This document shows, one piece after another, positions 1-8,016 of a stretch of DNA of 64,000 nt. Numbering within the stretch: the first letter of the stretch is position 1; each line of letters begins with the position of its first letter. Location of the stretch: NCBI RefSeq assembly GCF_900103475.1, contig NZ_FNHG01000002.1, forward strand, positions 248,001 through 312,000, written 5' to 3'. Source of the stretch: Maricaulis salignorans. GTDB taxonomy: Bacteria > Pseudomonadota > Alphaproteobacteria > Caulobacterales > Maricaulaceae. The position numbers were made by a program, and so were the translations under genes. The notes under the pieces are model-generated. The model was not told the origin of the DNA. It saw only the letters and a list, made by a program, of their open reading frames with translations, and searched no databases.

Positions 1-1683
1 GTCGAATCCTTCCTTGACCAGCTCGACCTTGCGCAGCTTGAAAGTGCCCGTTGTGTCTGTCTGTTGCTGCAAGCGCAGGAAAAGCGGGCGCGCAAAGGCC
101 GGCAAGGCATTGTGGATATGTTCGTGCAGGGCTTCCAGATCGACCACATGATGGCCGGCGACCAGCGCCGCCATCCCGGCCCGGCCCGCATGGCCCTGAA
201 CCTCGACGCCATAGACATTGGCCTGCTCGATACCGTCGAAATTGAGCGCCTCGGCGACCTCGCCGGTCGAGACGTTCTCCGATTTCCAGCGATAGGTATC
301 GCCGACCCGATCGACGAAATAGTAATATCCCAGCCGGTCACGCGTCATCAAATCACCGGTGCGGAACCAGGCATCGCCGGGCTTGAAGACATTGCGCAGG
401 ATCTTCTTCTCGGTGTCTTCCTCGCTGCCATAACCGTCAAAGCGGAAACGGGCATCCTCGGGATCGATCCGGCCGATAGCCTCACCGACTTCATCGGGCG
501 CACAGACGACACAATGGCCGTCAGCGCCACGCAGGGGCATTTCGCTCTCAAGGTCGAACTTGACCAGATCGATATTGAACCGGCTGCGCAGATAGGACGG
601 CACCCGCCCGATGGCACCGGGCTGGTTGGTGGCATTGACGAGACCGACATTGCCTTCGGTCGAACCATAGAATTCCACGATCTGCGGCAGTTTGAACCGT
701 TCCTGGAATTGCTCCCAGACATCGCGGCGCATGCCATTGCCGATCGCACAGCGCAGCTGGTGGGCGTGTTCGTCGGGCACTTCCGGGGAGTTGACGAGGA
801 AGCGGCAGAGCTCGCCCACATACATGAAGAGCGTGGCGCCAAAGCGGACCGTGTCGGGCCAGAAGGCCGAGGCCGAGAATTTCGGCCGGATCACCAGGGC
901 ACCGCCATAGGTGAGCGCACAGCCGACGCCGCACAGCCCGCCGGTCGCGTGATAGAGCGGCAAAACCATCATCATGCGGTCCTGCTCGGTGCATTTCGCA
1001 GCGATACCGAAAATATTGAGGTAATAGAGCGCCCGCACATGCGTCATCAGCGCCGCCTTGGGCAGGCCGGTCGTGCCGCTGGTGAACATTTTCAGCACCG
1101 GCTCGGAGGATTTGACGGCAGCGCGCACCGATGGATCGGGGCGCGCATCGCTCTGCCGCTGCAGCGCCGCGTTGAAATCGCGCGAGCTGGCAAATTCGCC
1201 ATCGACACTCCAGGCTTGCGCTTCAATACCGCCGCAGGCCTCGGCGGAGAGATAGGCTTCGGCCAGGGATGCCTCGACGATGGAGTGGCGGGTCTCACCA
1301 ATCGTCAGGCAGTGGGCGAGCGAATTGCCCTGCAGCTGGTTATTGATCAGCGAGGTCACCAGGCCGACCTTGGACAGGCCGAACCAGACGGCGATATACT
1401 CCCAGCGATTGGACATGAAGAGCGCGACGGTCTCGCCAGGCTTCATGCCCTGTTCGAGCGCCCAGTTGGCGACCCGGTTGGCGTAGGCGTCGAACTGGGC
1501 ATAACTGACCTCGCCCTCATCGGTGAGGGCCATCGGTCGGTCTGCGAAACGGTCCACAGTCTTTTCGATATGATCGGGCACGCGCAGGCCTGACGCCGGC
1601 CCGACCTTCTTGATCTGACCGAGCACGCGCAGCATCGCCGTCAGAAAACCGGCTTCCCGCGTGATGGTGGTGAATACTCCCAT
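1..1683 (-). CDS. Long-chain acyl-CoA synthetase (FATP/FadD6-like), C-terminus cut by window edge
   Basis: AMP-forming ligase that activates long-chain fatty acids to acyl-CoA, probably at the inner membrane. I read 561 codons with no stop before the window edge. The P-loop-like AMP motif FTSGTTGLPK lies near residues 200-209. A GDAWFRTGDL segment lies near 436-445 and is followed by DRVGDTYRWKSENVS, the form typical of the FATP/very-long-chain synthetase branch rather than classical FadD. The ATG at 1683 is chosen because GGGAG lies about 10 bases upstream. A divergently irrelevant 509-residue open frame on the plus strand is its antisense shadow. A MarR regulator gene lies directly upstream on the same strand, separated by about 160 bases. 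Family assignment is firm; chain-length preference is inferred. Confidence 0.93.
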   Translation of the reverse strand, partial: MGVFTTITREAGFLTAMLRVLGQIKKVGPASGLRVPDHIEKTVDRFADRPMALTDEGEVSYAQFDAYANRVANWALEQGMKPGETVALFMSNRWEYIAVWFGLSKVGLVTSLINNQLQGNSLAHCLTIGETRHSIVEASLAEAYLSAEACGGIEAQAWSVDGEFASSRDFNAALQRQSDARPDPSVRAAVKSSEPVLKMFTSGTTGLPKAALMTHVRALYYLNIFGIAAKCTEQDRMMMVLPLYHATGGLCGVGCALTYGGALVIRPKFSASAFWPDTVRFGATLFMYVGELCRFLVNSPEVPDEHAHQLRCAIGNGMRRDVWEQFQERFKLPQIVEFYGSTEGNVGLVNATNQPGAIGRVPSYLRSRFNIDLVKFDLESEMPLRGADGHCVVCAPDEVGEAIGRIDPEDARFRFDGYGSEEDTEKKILRNVFKPGDAWFRTGDLMTRDRLGYYYFVDRVGDTYRWKSENVSTGEVAEALNFDGIEQANVYGVEVQGHAGRAGMAALVAGHHVVDLEALHEHIHNALPAFARPLFLRLQQQTDTTGTFKLRKVELVKEGFD

Positions 1684-1841
1684 AGGCCAATTCTCCCGAT
1701 TGGTTTTCACCAGAGTATGTGCGTCCGGGTTACCGTCAAGCAAAGGGCGTCATTGCGCAGGTGTTGTGAACGAAGTTTCACAAGGTTACGGAGGAAATCT
1801 GCGGCAAGCGGCGCGTCGGGAGACACCGCAACGGCGGATTT

Positions 1842-2333
1842 CTACCGATCCTCTTCGAATCGACTGCGCACGCGGTCCTCGAATGACTGCCGCTTCAGGC
1901 TGTTTTCAAGCCGCTCCAGCGCCGCAATCACGCCGCCCGCTTCGGCCTCGATTTCAACGGCCACCGCCTCGAAACTCTGCCAAAGCGGATGCAGTCGAGC
2001 GACAAGTTCCTCGCCCCGCGCTGTCAGCGCCAGCAGTGTCCGCCGGCCATCGCGCGGATCGGAAGCTGCGGCAATGAGCCCCTTCAATTCAAGCGATTTG
2101 CGCGCCTGGCTGACCGAGACATGAGTGACGCCGAGCGCGGCGGCAATCTCGCCGACTGACATCCGCCCGTTAAGCCGGAGCTGGTTGAGCGTGCCGAACC
2201 AGCGCTGCTCGAATTTCAATCCGGTCAGCGCATAGCAACGGGTCGCGTCCAGATCGATCGCTTCGGATATGCGACGAAGTCTCGCGCCGAGGGCGCGGCT
2301 GCCGCAATCCCGGATGTAATCCGTTTGGGACAT
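1842..2333 (-). CDS. MarR family transcriptional regulator
   Basis: A 163-residue MarR-type winged-helix repressor. A helix-turn-helix spans about residues 58-85 (MSVGEIAAALGVTHVSVSQ) and is followed by the wing signature SDPRDGRRTLLAL near 93-105. The N- and C-terminal helices would form the dimer interface. It is transcribed divergently from the dipeptidase gene at 2427 and points towards the acyl-CoA synthetase gene. An inverted repeat in the 93-base divergent region (GTAGG-CA-CCTAC, 2386-2397) is the obvious candidate operator, implying autoregulation and control of the dipeptidase gene. Ligand unknown. Confidence 0.9.
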   Translation of the reverse strand: MSQTDYIRDCGSRALGARLRRISEAIDLDATRCYALTGLKFEQRWFGTLNQLRLNGRMSVGEIAAALGVTHVSVSQARKSLELKGLIAAASDPRDGRRTLLALTARGEELVARLHPLWQSFEAVAVEIEAEAGGVIAALERLENSLKRQSFEDRVRSRFEEDR

Positions 2334-2385
2334 GACAAATCCTTAGGGTTTCGGACATGACGGGGTTCGGGCGAAATGCATATAT

Positions 2386-2397
2386 GTAGGCACCTAC
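2386..2397. promoter_or_regulatory. Candidate MarR operator in divergent promoter
   Basis: GTAGG, two central bases, CCTAC: a perfect 5+2+5 inverted repeat whose flanks also match partly (8 of 10 positions per arm). It lies between the divergent starts of the MarR gene and the M19 dipeptidase gene, the usual place for a MarR-family operator. Binding is inferred from position and symmetry only. Confidence 0.5.
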
Positions 2398-2426
2398 GTA
2401 AATGCCAGTTTGGCTGAGGATCTGCA

Positions 2427-3539
2427 ATGACCAATATCCTGCTGCACCGCCGGAACTTCCTGATGGCTGGCACCGCGGCCCTCGCCGCACCGGCCTTCCC
2501 CGTCGCGAGCCGGGCGGATGCGGCCCAGCTTGACGCCCTGATGGCGCGCGCCAGGGTGATCAATGGCAATATGCTGCCGGCTTTCGAAAGCAATCCGGAA
2601 GACGAGGCCTTTGGCCGCCAATTGCGCGCCACAGGCCTGACCGCCGTCAAATACAGTCTCGGCGGAGCCGGGGCCGGTTTTGACGATGCGGTCGATCATA
2701 TCGGCTGGATCAGCAATGAGATCGCCCGACACGAGGCGCACTACCTGCCGGTCTTGCAGGTGTCGGATATTGCGCGGGCGAAGGCGAGCGGGCGTATCGG
2801 CATTATCTATGCGTTTGAAGACGCCACCATGTTCGACGACGATATCGAACGCATCCCCTTCTTTCACGCGCTCGGCGTACGGGCGATGCAACTCTCCTAT
2901 AATGGAACGTCGCCCTGGGCCTCCGGTGTCATGGTCGCGGATGAAACGGCCGGTCTGAGCGAATCGGGACATCGAGCCGTCAATACGATGAACGCCGTCG
3001 GGGTCACGATTGATACCAGCCACTCCAATGACCGTTCGACGCTGGACATCATCGCCGAGTCCAACCGCCCGGTGATGCTGTCCCATGCCGGCTGCAAGGG
3101 CGTCTACAACCATCCGCGAAATCGTTCAGACGCCGCCCTCCGGGCGATCGCCGACCAGGGCGGGGTCGTTGGCCTGTATGAGCTGGCCTATCTGACGCCG
3201 GGCCTGGAGCAACAGACGCTGTCTGACTATCTGCGCCACCTGCTTTATGCGCTCAATCTCTGCGGCACCGAGCATGTCGGTATTGGCAGCGACGCCCTTA
3301 TGCTTGAATTCGACACCTCGCCCGCATCGATGGAAGGCTGGAATGCCAGCATCGTTCAGCGCCGAGAGACCGGCGTTGCCGCACCCGGTGAAGGGCCGCC
3401 CCCTTTTGTGGTCGGCCTCAATGGTCCGCAGCGCATGCGGCGGATCGCCGAGGAACTCCTCGCCAATGGCTATAGCGAAACCGTGGTTGAGAAGGTGCTC
3501 GGCGAAAACTTCCTGCGCGTGTTCGCGGACACTTGGTAG
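2427..3539 (+). CDS. Membrane dipeptidase (peptidase M19) homologue with Tat signal
   Basis: A 370-residue protein of the renal dipeptidase (M19) family, which cleaves dipeptides with a binuclear zinc centre. The N-terminus HRRNFLMAG followed by an alanine-rich stretch looks like a Tat signal, so a periplasmic location is likely. Metal-ligand equivalents visible are E131 (YAFED), H199 (DTSHSN), H220 (LSHAG) and D289 (GIGSDAL). The first ligand pair, normally HxD in a DGHND context, is replaced by INGNML at residues 45-50, so one metal site is altered. The gene is divergent from the MarR gene and ends 16 bases from the convergent DUF417 gene. It may be a dipeptidase with changed metal use, or a non-peptidase member. 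Confidence 0.87.
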   Translation: MTNILLHRRNFLMAGTAALAAPAFPVASRADAAQLDALMARARVINGNMLPAFESNPEDEAFGRQLRATGLTAVKYSLGGAGAGFDDAVDHIGWISNEIARHEAHYLPVLQVSDIARAKASGRIGIIYAFEDATMFDDDIERIPFFHALGVRAMQLSYNGTSPWASGVMVADETAGLSESGHRAVNTMNAVGVTIDTSHSNDRSTLDIIAESNRPVMLSHAGCKGVYNHPRNRSDAALRAIADQGGVVGLYELAYLTPGLEQQTLSDYLRHLLYALNLCGTEHVGIGSDALMLEFDTSPASMEGWNASIVQRRETGVAAPGEGPPPFVVGLNGPQRMRRIAEELLANGYSETVVEKVLGENFLRVFADTW

Positions 3540-3555
3540 TCGCCTCGACGGCGGC

Positions 3556-4437
3556 CTAGCGGTAGCGCCGCACCCGGGTCTCGTTGATGAAGGCGAAGCA
3601 GACCGCCAGCAGGGCCAGGTCCTTGAGCAGGAAATGCCCGCTGCGCGAGAGGGCCGGGAAACCACCGAGATCTGCATCCCAGGCGCCGGGATAGGTGAAC
3701 AGGAATGACAATGTCATCAGGAAGGTGATGATCGACATCACCAGGCCGATGCGGAACAGACGCGGATTGAACCAATAGCCCAGCAAAGCCAGCGCGGTCA
3801 GGATTTCAATCACCCCGATCAAGGCCGAGATTGCCTGTTCCGGCATGAAGGCCTGCATCCAGGAAAACAGCGGGCTGCTGGCAATCAGCGGCGCGATACC
3901 GGCCGCTTCGGCGGCGGTGAATTTCATCAGGCCGATCCAGACCAGCACGACAACCAGACCGCACCACATCACCGGCAGGCTGATCGCCCGGGTCTTGCTG
4001 GTCCGGTTGGAGAAGATGCGCGAATTGTCGAAACTGCCGGCCCACAGGGCCAGACCGAGAATGGCGATATATTTGAGAATGCCCTGCCCCGACCCGATCG
4101 CCGGGAAACCGCCCTCGGCCTCGAGCCAGACCGGATTGGTCAGCAATGCCGTCAGCGCCAGGCCAGCGAATATCCCCAGCAGGACGAAACCGATACGGCG
4201 GAAACTGCCCAGCGGCAGCGGCGCGCCGATCAGTACCGCCATCACGATCTGATAGATCCCCAGCGCCCGCGCCGCGGAGGCGGCCTGGTCCTCGAGTCCG
4301 GAGAGGAAGGCATGACCGCTGATCCAAGACCCGGCAATGGCCTCGCCAACCGGCGTGAATCCCATCGCACCGAACCAGAAAAAGATGACGGCCAGGCTCG
4401 CGCGGGCGAACAGCAAGGCATTGGTTGTGGATGGCAC
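3556..4437 (-). CDS. Tandem DUF417 integral membrane protein (YkgB/RclC-like)
   Basis: A 293-residue polytopic membrane protein. The C-terminal half (about residues 150-290) carries DUF417 hallmarks: WIGLMKFTAAEAAGIAPLI, then SSPLFSW, and FLFTYPGAWDADLGGFPAL near the end. The N-terminal half repeats the same plan in weaker form: FFWFGAMGFTPVGEAIAG, a middle segment with TNPVWLEAEGGFPAIGSGQG, then ILKYIAILG. Single-domain family members are near 200 residues, so this is a head-to-tail duplication. E. coli RclC, a relative, belongs to a reactive-chlorine response; whether that holds here is unknown. The gene lies 3' of tRNA-Leu on the same strand and is convergent with the dipeptidase gene. Confidence 0.8.
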   Translation of the reverse strand: MPSTTNALLFARASLAVIFFWFGAMGFTPVGEAIAGSWISGHAFLSGLEDQAASAARALGIYQIVMAVLIGAPLPLGSFRRIGFVLLGIFAGLALTALLTNPVWLEAEGGFPAIGSGQGILKYIAILGLALWAGSFDNSRIFSNRTSKTRAISLPVMWCGLVVVLVWIGLMKFTAAEAAGIAPLIASSPLFSWMQAFMPEQAISALIGVIEILTALALLGYWFNPRLFRIGLVMSIITFLMTLSFLFTYPGAWDADLGGFPALSRSGHFLLKDLALLAVCFAFINETRVRRYR

Positions 4438-4534
4438 GAACCGGTCTCCTGATGGCGCCCGGAAACGCTAGCACCGGTCCGCGCCGGTGGCGAGGGTGAC
4501 GGCAGATTCGAGACGAAACCGGTCTGTCGAAAAA

Positions 4535-4619
4535 TGGTGCCCCTGGCCAGACTCGAACTGGCACTCCGTGAGGAAACGGATTTTGAATCCGTCGCGTCTA
4601 CCAGTTCCGCCACAGGGGC
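4535..4619 (-). tRNA. tRNA-Leu (anticodon CAA)
   Basis: The minus strand gives an 85-base class II tRNA. The acceptor stem GCCCCTG pairs with CAGGGGC, discriminator A and CCA are genomically encoded, and the anticodon loop is TTCAAAA (anticodon CAA). The variable arm is long, and the T loop TTCGAGT is standard. A TTGACA hexamer on the minus strand at 4673-4668 is a plausible -35 box. The ExoD-like gene diverges from it. Confidence 0.96.
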
Positions 4620-4744
4620 TAACCGTGGGAAATGCAGGAGGCGCAAGCTGACGATCCGCGCGCCCGCTGTCAACGGCCCAATGCGCTCGACCGGCAGCCC
4701 TCGTACAGCTAGGCTTGCCCGCGATTTTCGATCCAGGATGTCCG

Positions 4745-5362
4745 ATGACCGAAACGACTGCCCCGCGCGGGCTGATTGGCGCCCTCGAACAGATTGCCGA
4801 TGGCGCTGGCGAGGACGGGATGAGCCTTGGCGAATTCGTTGATGCGCTGGGCGAACGCGCCTTCGGCATCATCCTGTTCGCGATGGCGCTGCCGGTCTCA
4901 ATTCCATTCCTCTATGGCGTGCCGCAAGTGATGGCGCTGCCGATGATGGCGCTGTCGGTGCAGATGCTGCTGGGCCGCGGCGAGCCCTGGCTGCCAGCGC
5001 GCTTCAAGGCCGGCCGGCTGGAAAAACGCGGCCTGACGCGGATGGCGACGGGCGGACGCAAATGGTTTGGCTGGCTGGAAGCCCTGGCGCGGCCGCGGCT
5101 GACCGCATTGTCAGGCCCGACGGCGGAACGCGTTGTTGGCGGCATTTTCGTGATTTTCTGCACCAGTATCCTGATCCCGCTGCCGGCCACCAATACGACG
5201 CCGGGGATTGCGCTGGCAATTGCGGCGCTTGGCCTGCTGACGCGCGATGGCCTGCTGGTGATCGCCGGCCTGGTGCTCGGCATGGTGTGGATCGCGCTGC
5301 TGCTGGTTTTCGGCCATGCGGTGATTGATGTCATCAAGACTTACCTGCAATCTGTCTTCTAG
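4745..5362 (+). CDS. exoD: Exopolysaccharide synthesis protein ExoD family
   Basis: A 205-residue ExoD-family membrane protein. Recognisable blocks are MSLGEFVDALGERAFGIILF near the N-terminus, PVSIPFLYGVPQVMALPMM around residues 50-70, and a C-terminal hydrophobic region around PLPATNTTPGIALAIAALGLL. In rhizobia ExoD affects exopolysaccharide production and alkali tolerance; its biochemical role is not known. The ATG at 4745 has AGGA about 8 bases upstream and is preferred over an in-frame TTG at 4715. It is first in a same-strand run with dsbB and coq7, with no obvious functional link. Confidence 0.87.
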   Translation: MTETTAPRGLIGALEQIADGAGEDGMSLGEFVDALGERAFGIILFAMALPVSIPFLYGVPQVMALPMMALSVQMLLGRGEPWLPARFKAGRLEKRGLTRMATGGRKWFGWLEALARPRLTALSGPTAERVVGGIFVIFCTSILIPLPATNTTPGIALAIAALGLLTRDGLLVIAGLVLGMVWIALLLVFGHAVIDVIKTYLQSVF

Positions 5363-5420
5363 TTTCCTTATTCCTGTGTGCGCATTCGTCACGGTGCGAG
5401 CCCAATCAAGGTCGGTAATC

Positions 5421-5951
5421 ATGCCCGAGATGAACCCTGTCCTGTCCCGTTTTCCGCTGACCCGGTGGCCGCTCCTGCTCGCGGGCGGCTCGCTGCTGAT
5501 GATGTTCGGCGCCTGGGGATTTCAATATATCGGCCATTACGACCCCTGCGCGCTTTGCTATGACCAGCGCCATATCCACATGGCCGTGATCGCGTTTGGC
5601 TTTGCCGTCGGCTTCGCGCTGATGATCAGACCGGAACTCGCCCGCTTCGCGCCCTGGGCGTTGTTCGCGATGGCGGCCCTGCTGCTGTATTCGGCCGGTT
5701 TCGCCGGCTGGCATGCCGGGATCGAGAATGGCTGGTGGGACGGCCCGGCCAGCTGCACGGCATCGGGCGGCGGCAGTATCAGCGCCGACGACATCATGGC
5801 CGCCCTCAATGGCGAGCGCCCGGTCGTGCTGTGCGACGAGGCCGCCTGGCGCATGCTGGGCATCTCCATGGCCGGCTATAATGCGCTGATCTCCGCGGCG
5901 ATGGCCGCCGTCGCGGCCTGGGTCGGCTATCGGGGGCTGAAAGCATCATGA
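5421..5951 (+). CDS. dsbB: Disulfide bond formation protein B
   Basis: A four-helix inner-membrane quinone reductase that reoxidises the periplasmic thiol oxidase DsbA. Of its 176 residues, CALC (a CxxC) sits after the first helix near residue 42. A second cysteine pair lies in the large periplasmic loop (ASCTAS and VVLCDE). The C-terminal WRMLGISMAGYN block is typical of the alphaproteobacterial DsbB group. The ATG at 5421 follows AAGGTCGG; an upstream in-frame start at 5325 would overlap the ExoD gene and adds no conserved sequence. Its stop overlaps the coq7 start as ATGA, indicating translational coupling to a quinone biosynthesis gene. Confidence 0.9.
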   Translation: MPEMNPVLSRFPLTRWPLLLAGGSLLMMFGAWGFQYIGHYDPCALCYDQRHIHMAVIAFGFAVGFALMIRPELARFAPWALFAMAALLLYSAGFAGWHAGIENGWWDGPASCTASGGGSISADDIMAALNGERPVVLCDEAAWRMLGISMAGYNALISAAMAAVAAWVGYRGLKAS

Positions 5952-6556
5952 CCAAGCGCGCCGCCAACAACGCCGGCACGCCCGGCGAGATCATCCCCCA
6001 ACCCGGCATCCCCCTGCCCGGCAAGCGCCGCGATCCGAACCGGATCGAGCAAATGCTGCGCGTCGACCATGCCGGCGAATACGGGGCGGTGGCGATTTAT
6101 GGCGGCCAGCGCGCAATCTACGGCAAACTCCCGCACAAGGCCCGCATCGCCCGCCAGCTTGAGGAGATGGAAGCCGACGAACAGGCTCATCTCGACGCTT
6201 TCGATGCCCTGCTGGTCGAACACCGGGCCCGCCCGACCGCCCTGGGTCCGGTCTGGAACATGGCCGGTCACGCGCTGGGCGCGGTGACGGCCCTGATGGG
6301 CGACAAGGCGGCGCATGCCTGCACCGAGGCGGTCGAGACCGTGATCGAACAGCATTATGCCGGCCAGATCACCGAGCTGCGCGCCATGGGCGAGGACACA
6401 CTCGCCGACCGGTTCGACCAGTTCCGCCTGGAAGAGCTGGCCCATCGGGACCTTGCCGTCGAGGAAGGGGCCAGGGAGGCCGCGGGCTATCCGCTCCTGT
6501 CCGGACTGATCCAGGCCGGTTGCCGGCTGGCGATCAAGGTCAGCGAAAAAGTCTAG
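5948..6556 (+). CDS. coq7: Demethoxyubiquinone hydroxylase (COQ7 family)
   Basis: Di-iron monooxygenase that hydroxylates demethoxyubiquinol in ubiquinone biosynthesis, a membrane-associated step. Its 202 residues contain the ferritin-like ligand sets: HAGEYGAVAIYGGQ near residues 41-54, EADEQAHLDAF near 75-85, EAVETVIEQHYAGQI near 125-139 and EELAHRDLAVE near 162-172. It starts inside the dsbB stop (ATGA). DsbB uses quinone as electron acceptor, so the pairing is sensible. The stop codon is shared with the convergent sensor kinase gene in the tetranucleotide CTAG at 6553-6556. Confidence 0.95.
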   Translation: MTKRAANNAGTPGEIIPQPGIPLPGKRRDPNRIEQMLRVDHAGEYGAVAIYGGQRAIYGKLPHKARIARQLEEMEADEQAHLDAFDALLVEHRARPTALGPVWNMAGHALGAVTALMGDKAAHACTEAVETVIEQHYAGQITELRAMGEDTLADRFDQFRLEELAHRDLAVEEGAREAAGYPLLSGLIQAGCRLAIKVSEKV

Positions 6557-8016
6557 ACCGGCAGGCGCACCGCAAACACGGTGCCCTCAGGCCCGGTTGA
6601 GACCAGTTCGATATCCCCGCCATGCGCCCGCGCCAGCTCGCGCGCAATCGACAGGCCGAGCCCGGTCCCGCCGCGCTTGGTCGAGCCGGCGAAGGGGCGA
6701 AACAGCTTGTCCTGCGCCCGCAGCGGCAGGCCCGGCCCGGTATCGCGCACTTCAATACGGAAGAAACCGGTCTCGCCGCTGGCGCTCACTTCGAGCACAG
6801 CCGGTGCATCACTGCCGGCCATCGCCTGGATCGCATTGCGGAACAGGTTGAGAAAGATGCGGTGCCCATGATCGGGATCGGCCTGGATGACCTGGTCAGG
6901 CCCGGCATGATTGCGCCAGTCGATCCCGGCCCCACCCTCGACCAGAAGCGCATCGTCGGCGGCCTCTTCGAGCAGATCGGCGAGGATCACGCTCTGGCGC
7001 ACGGGCGGGCTTTCCTCGGCGCGGCCAAATTCCAGCGTCGCCTCACACAGGCGCACACCGCGATCGACGGCGCGCACCAGACGCTGGCCCATGCCGCGCA
7101 CGCGTTCATCGCTGTCGGTGGCCAGCCGGTCGGAGACGAGCTGGGCGCTGGCGAGCACATTGCGCAGATCATGATTGATGGTGGCGACCGCTTCGCCCAG
7201 CGCCGCGAGCCGCTCGCGCTGGTGCAGCGCCTGACGGATTTCCGTCTGCATCCGCGCCAGTTCGGTCTCGGCCTGGCCAATCTCATTGCGCGCACCGCCG
7301 GGTCGAATGGTGCGGGCCGGATCATGGGGCGCATCGCGGAAGCGAATCATCGCCGTCGCCAGCCGCCGCATCGGTCGCACGAAGAGGTAGAAGAGCGACA
7401 GATAGATAATCACGCCCACGCCCAGCGCGATCAGGACCGAATAGGCCAGATAGCGGCGCGAGAAATCAGCCAGCTCGGCCTTCAGCGGCGCTTCCGGGAC
7501 AATGACATCGATCAATTCATCGGGGCGCCCCATCGGCGTGGCACGAATCCGCACGAAACGGCCCGGCCCGGCGGTCAGCGTCCCGACCGTGTCGCGCACA
7601 TGGCCGACCCAGCCGGTGGTACGCACATCGCTCTCCACCAGGGGGCCGTCGATCGGGCCGGCATAGAGGACGAGCTCATTCATGCCATTGCGCACACGCG
7701 ACACGGCGACCGCGTCAGCGCCCGCCAGCAGCGCCCAGACCTCATCCTCGCCCAGGGCACCGCCCGGCGCGACATCGGCCGCGAGCGCGGCCAGGTGTGC
7801 CGCCTCGGCCCGGCCCATCATCCATTGCAGGCGGTAACCCGCCGAAGCAGGGAAATAGACCAGCACGACGCCAATCGCGATCAGGCCGACGGTCAGCATC
7901 AGCAATTGCCCCGGCAGGCTCTCGATAAGCCCGCGGCAAAGCGCAGCAACAGCGCCGCCCAACCGGTTCAGGGGCTCGCGCGGGGCGTCCGGGTTTGGGG
8001 GCGTCGGATCATTCAT
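6553..8016 (-). CDS. Membrane sensor histidine kinase (HAMP, HisKA, HATPase)
   Basis: A 487-residue sensor kinase. There are two membrane helices: one near the N-terminus (LMLTVGLIAIGVVLVYF) and one around residues 190-212. Between them is a periplasmic sensor region of about 140 residues. A HAMP-like linker and short coiled coil precede the phosphorylated histidine H282 in TINHDLRN. The ATPase domain shows the N box NLFRNAIQAM, G1 DTGPGLP and G2 GGTGLGLSI. The ATG at 8016 overlaps the stop of the upstream VTT gene as ATGAATGA, so the two are probably coupled. No response regulator is encoded nearby, making it an orphan kinase in this window. Confidence 0.92.
   Translation of the reverse strand: MNDPTPPNPDAPREPLNRLGGAVAALCRGLIESLPGQLLMLTVGLIAIGVVLVYFPASAGYRLQWMMGRAEAAHLAALAADVAPGGALGEDEVWALLAGADAVAVSRVRNGMNELVLYAGPIDGPLVESDVRTTGWVGHVRDTVGTLTAGPGRFVRIRATPMGRPDELIDVIVPEAPLKAELADFSRRYLAYSVLIALGVGVIIYLSLFYLFVRPMRRLATAMIRFRDAPHDPARTIRPGGARNEIGQAETELARMQTEIRQALHQRERLAALGEAVATINHDLRNVLASAQLVSDRLATDSDERVRGMGQRLVRAVDRGVRLCEATLEFGRAEESPPVRQSVILADLLEEAADDALLVEGGAGIDWRNHAGPDQVIQADPDHGHRIFLNLFRNAIQAMAGSDAPAVLEVSASGETGFFRIEVRDTGPGLPLRAQDKLFRPFAGSTKRGGTGLGLSIARELARAHGGDIELVSTGPEGTVFAVRLPV

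Noticed and set aside
64-1593. 509-codon plus-strand open frame at the left edge
   Set aside because: Antisense to the acyl-CoA synthetase, whose motifs are unmistakable on the minus strand.
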